A stretch of 21,759 nt of DNA from CAYJAD01 sp964371835 (lineage in GTDB: Bacteria; Desulfobacterota; Desulfovibrionia; Desulfovibrionales; Desulfovibrionaceae), in NCBI GenBank assembly GCA_964371835.1, contig CAYJOP010000029.1, forward strand, positions 1 to 21,759, written 5' to 3'. The position numbers and the translations under genes were made by a program. Positions 21,743-21,759 of this stretch are shown piece by piece; the first letter of the stretch is position 1, and each line of letters starts with the position of its first letter. The notes beneath the pieces were generated by a model that was not told where the DNA came from, did no database searches, and saw only the letters and a list, made by a program, of their open reading frames with translations.

Positions 21743-21759
21743 AGCAAGCCAAAGTCAAA

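Overview
This 21.8 kb window is AT-rich bacterial chromosome with densely packed housekeeping genes and a few intergenic stretches full of palindromes. The organism looks like a Gram-negative, probably anaerobic member of the Desulfovibrio-like (deltaproteobacterial) group. This rests on a periplasmic c-type-heme sensor, large c-di-GMP and phosphorelay proteins, a SlyD-type isomerase and a NimA-like flavoprotein. The assignment is an inference and is not certain. No phage genes, transposase, integrase or CRISPR array was found.

Left part (1-4980). Bases 1-495 hold no convincing gene but many structured repeats. A sensor-less hybrid histidine kinase (minus strand, stop at 496) is followed upstream by an ArsR-type repressor. 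The repressor is divergent from an SO_0444-type metal-efflux permease with a cysteine-pair-rich linker. The divergent promoter carries an inverted repeat over the -10 box, so the two genes form a self-contained metal-responsive unit. The next 519 bp contain a chain of hairpins, including a 53-bp exact repeat of the window's first 53 bases.

Centre-left (4980-10228). Two long plus-strand genes, 29 bp apart, form a signalling operon. The first encodes an exported and membrane-anchored protein with tandem solute-binding-like domains, a degenerate GGDEF domain and a well-conserved EAL domain. The second encodes a periplasmic DUF3365/Tll0287-like c-heme domain joined to a HisKA-HATPase-REC-Hpt chain. 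In that chain all three phosphotransfer residues and the ATP-binding motifs are replaced. This heme-linked pseudo-phosphorelay paired with a c-di-GMP hydrolase is the most unusual system in the window.

Centre (10229-17280). Here lie tRNA-Val(UAC) with its promoter and terminator, a fumarylacetoacetate-hydrolase-family enzyme, a SlyD-like FKBP isomerase, an MgtE magnesium channel, NadC, a NimA-like flavoprotein, an unrecognised 181-aa protein and an AI-2E-family membrane protein. SlyD and MgtE converge on a shared bidirectional terminator. nadC and the nimA-like gene overlap tail to tail by 8 bp.

Right part (17281-21759). A minus-strand cluster, recR - ZIP/GufA metal transporter - polA, has gaps of 8 and 17 bp and so looks like one operon. 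It joins two DNA-maintenance proteins with a divalent-metal carrier. Repeat copies flank several genes: a 142-144 bp inverted-terminal-repeat element occurs at 202-345 and 17345-17486, and a multi-hairpin element occurs at 382-475 and about 15150-15242.
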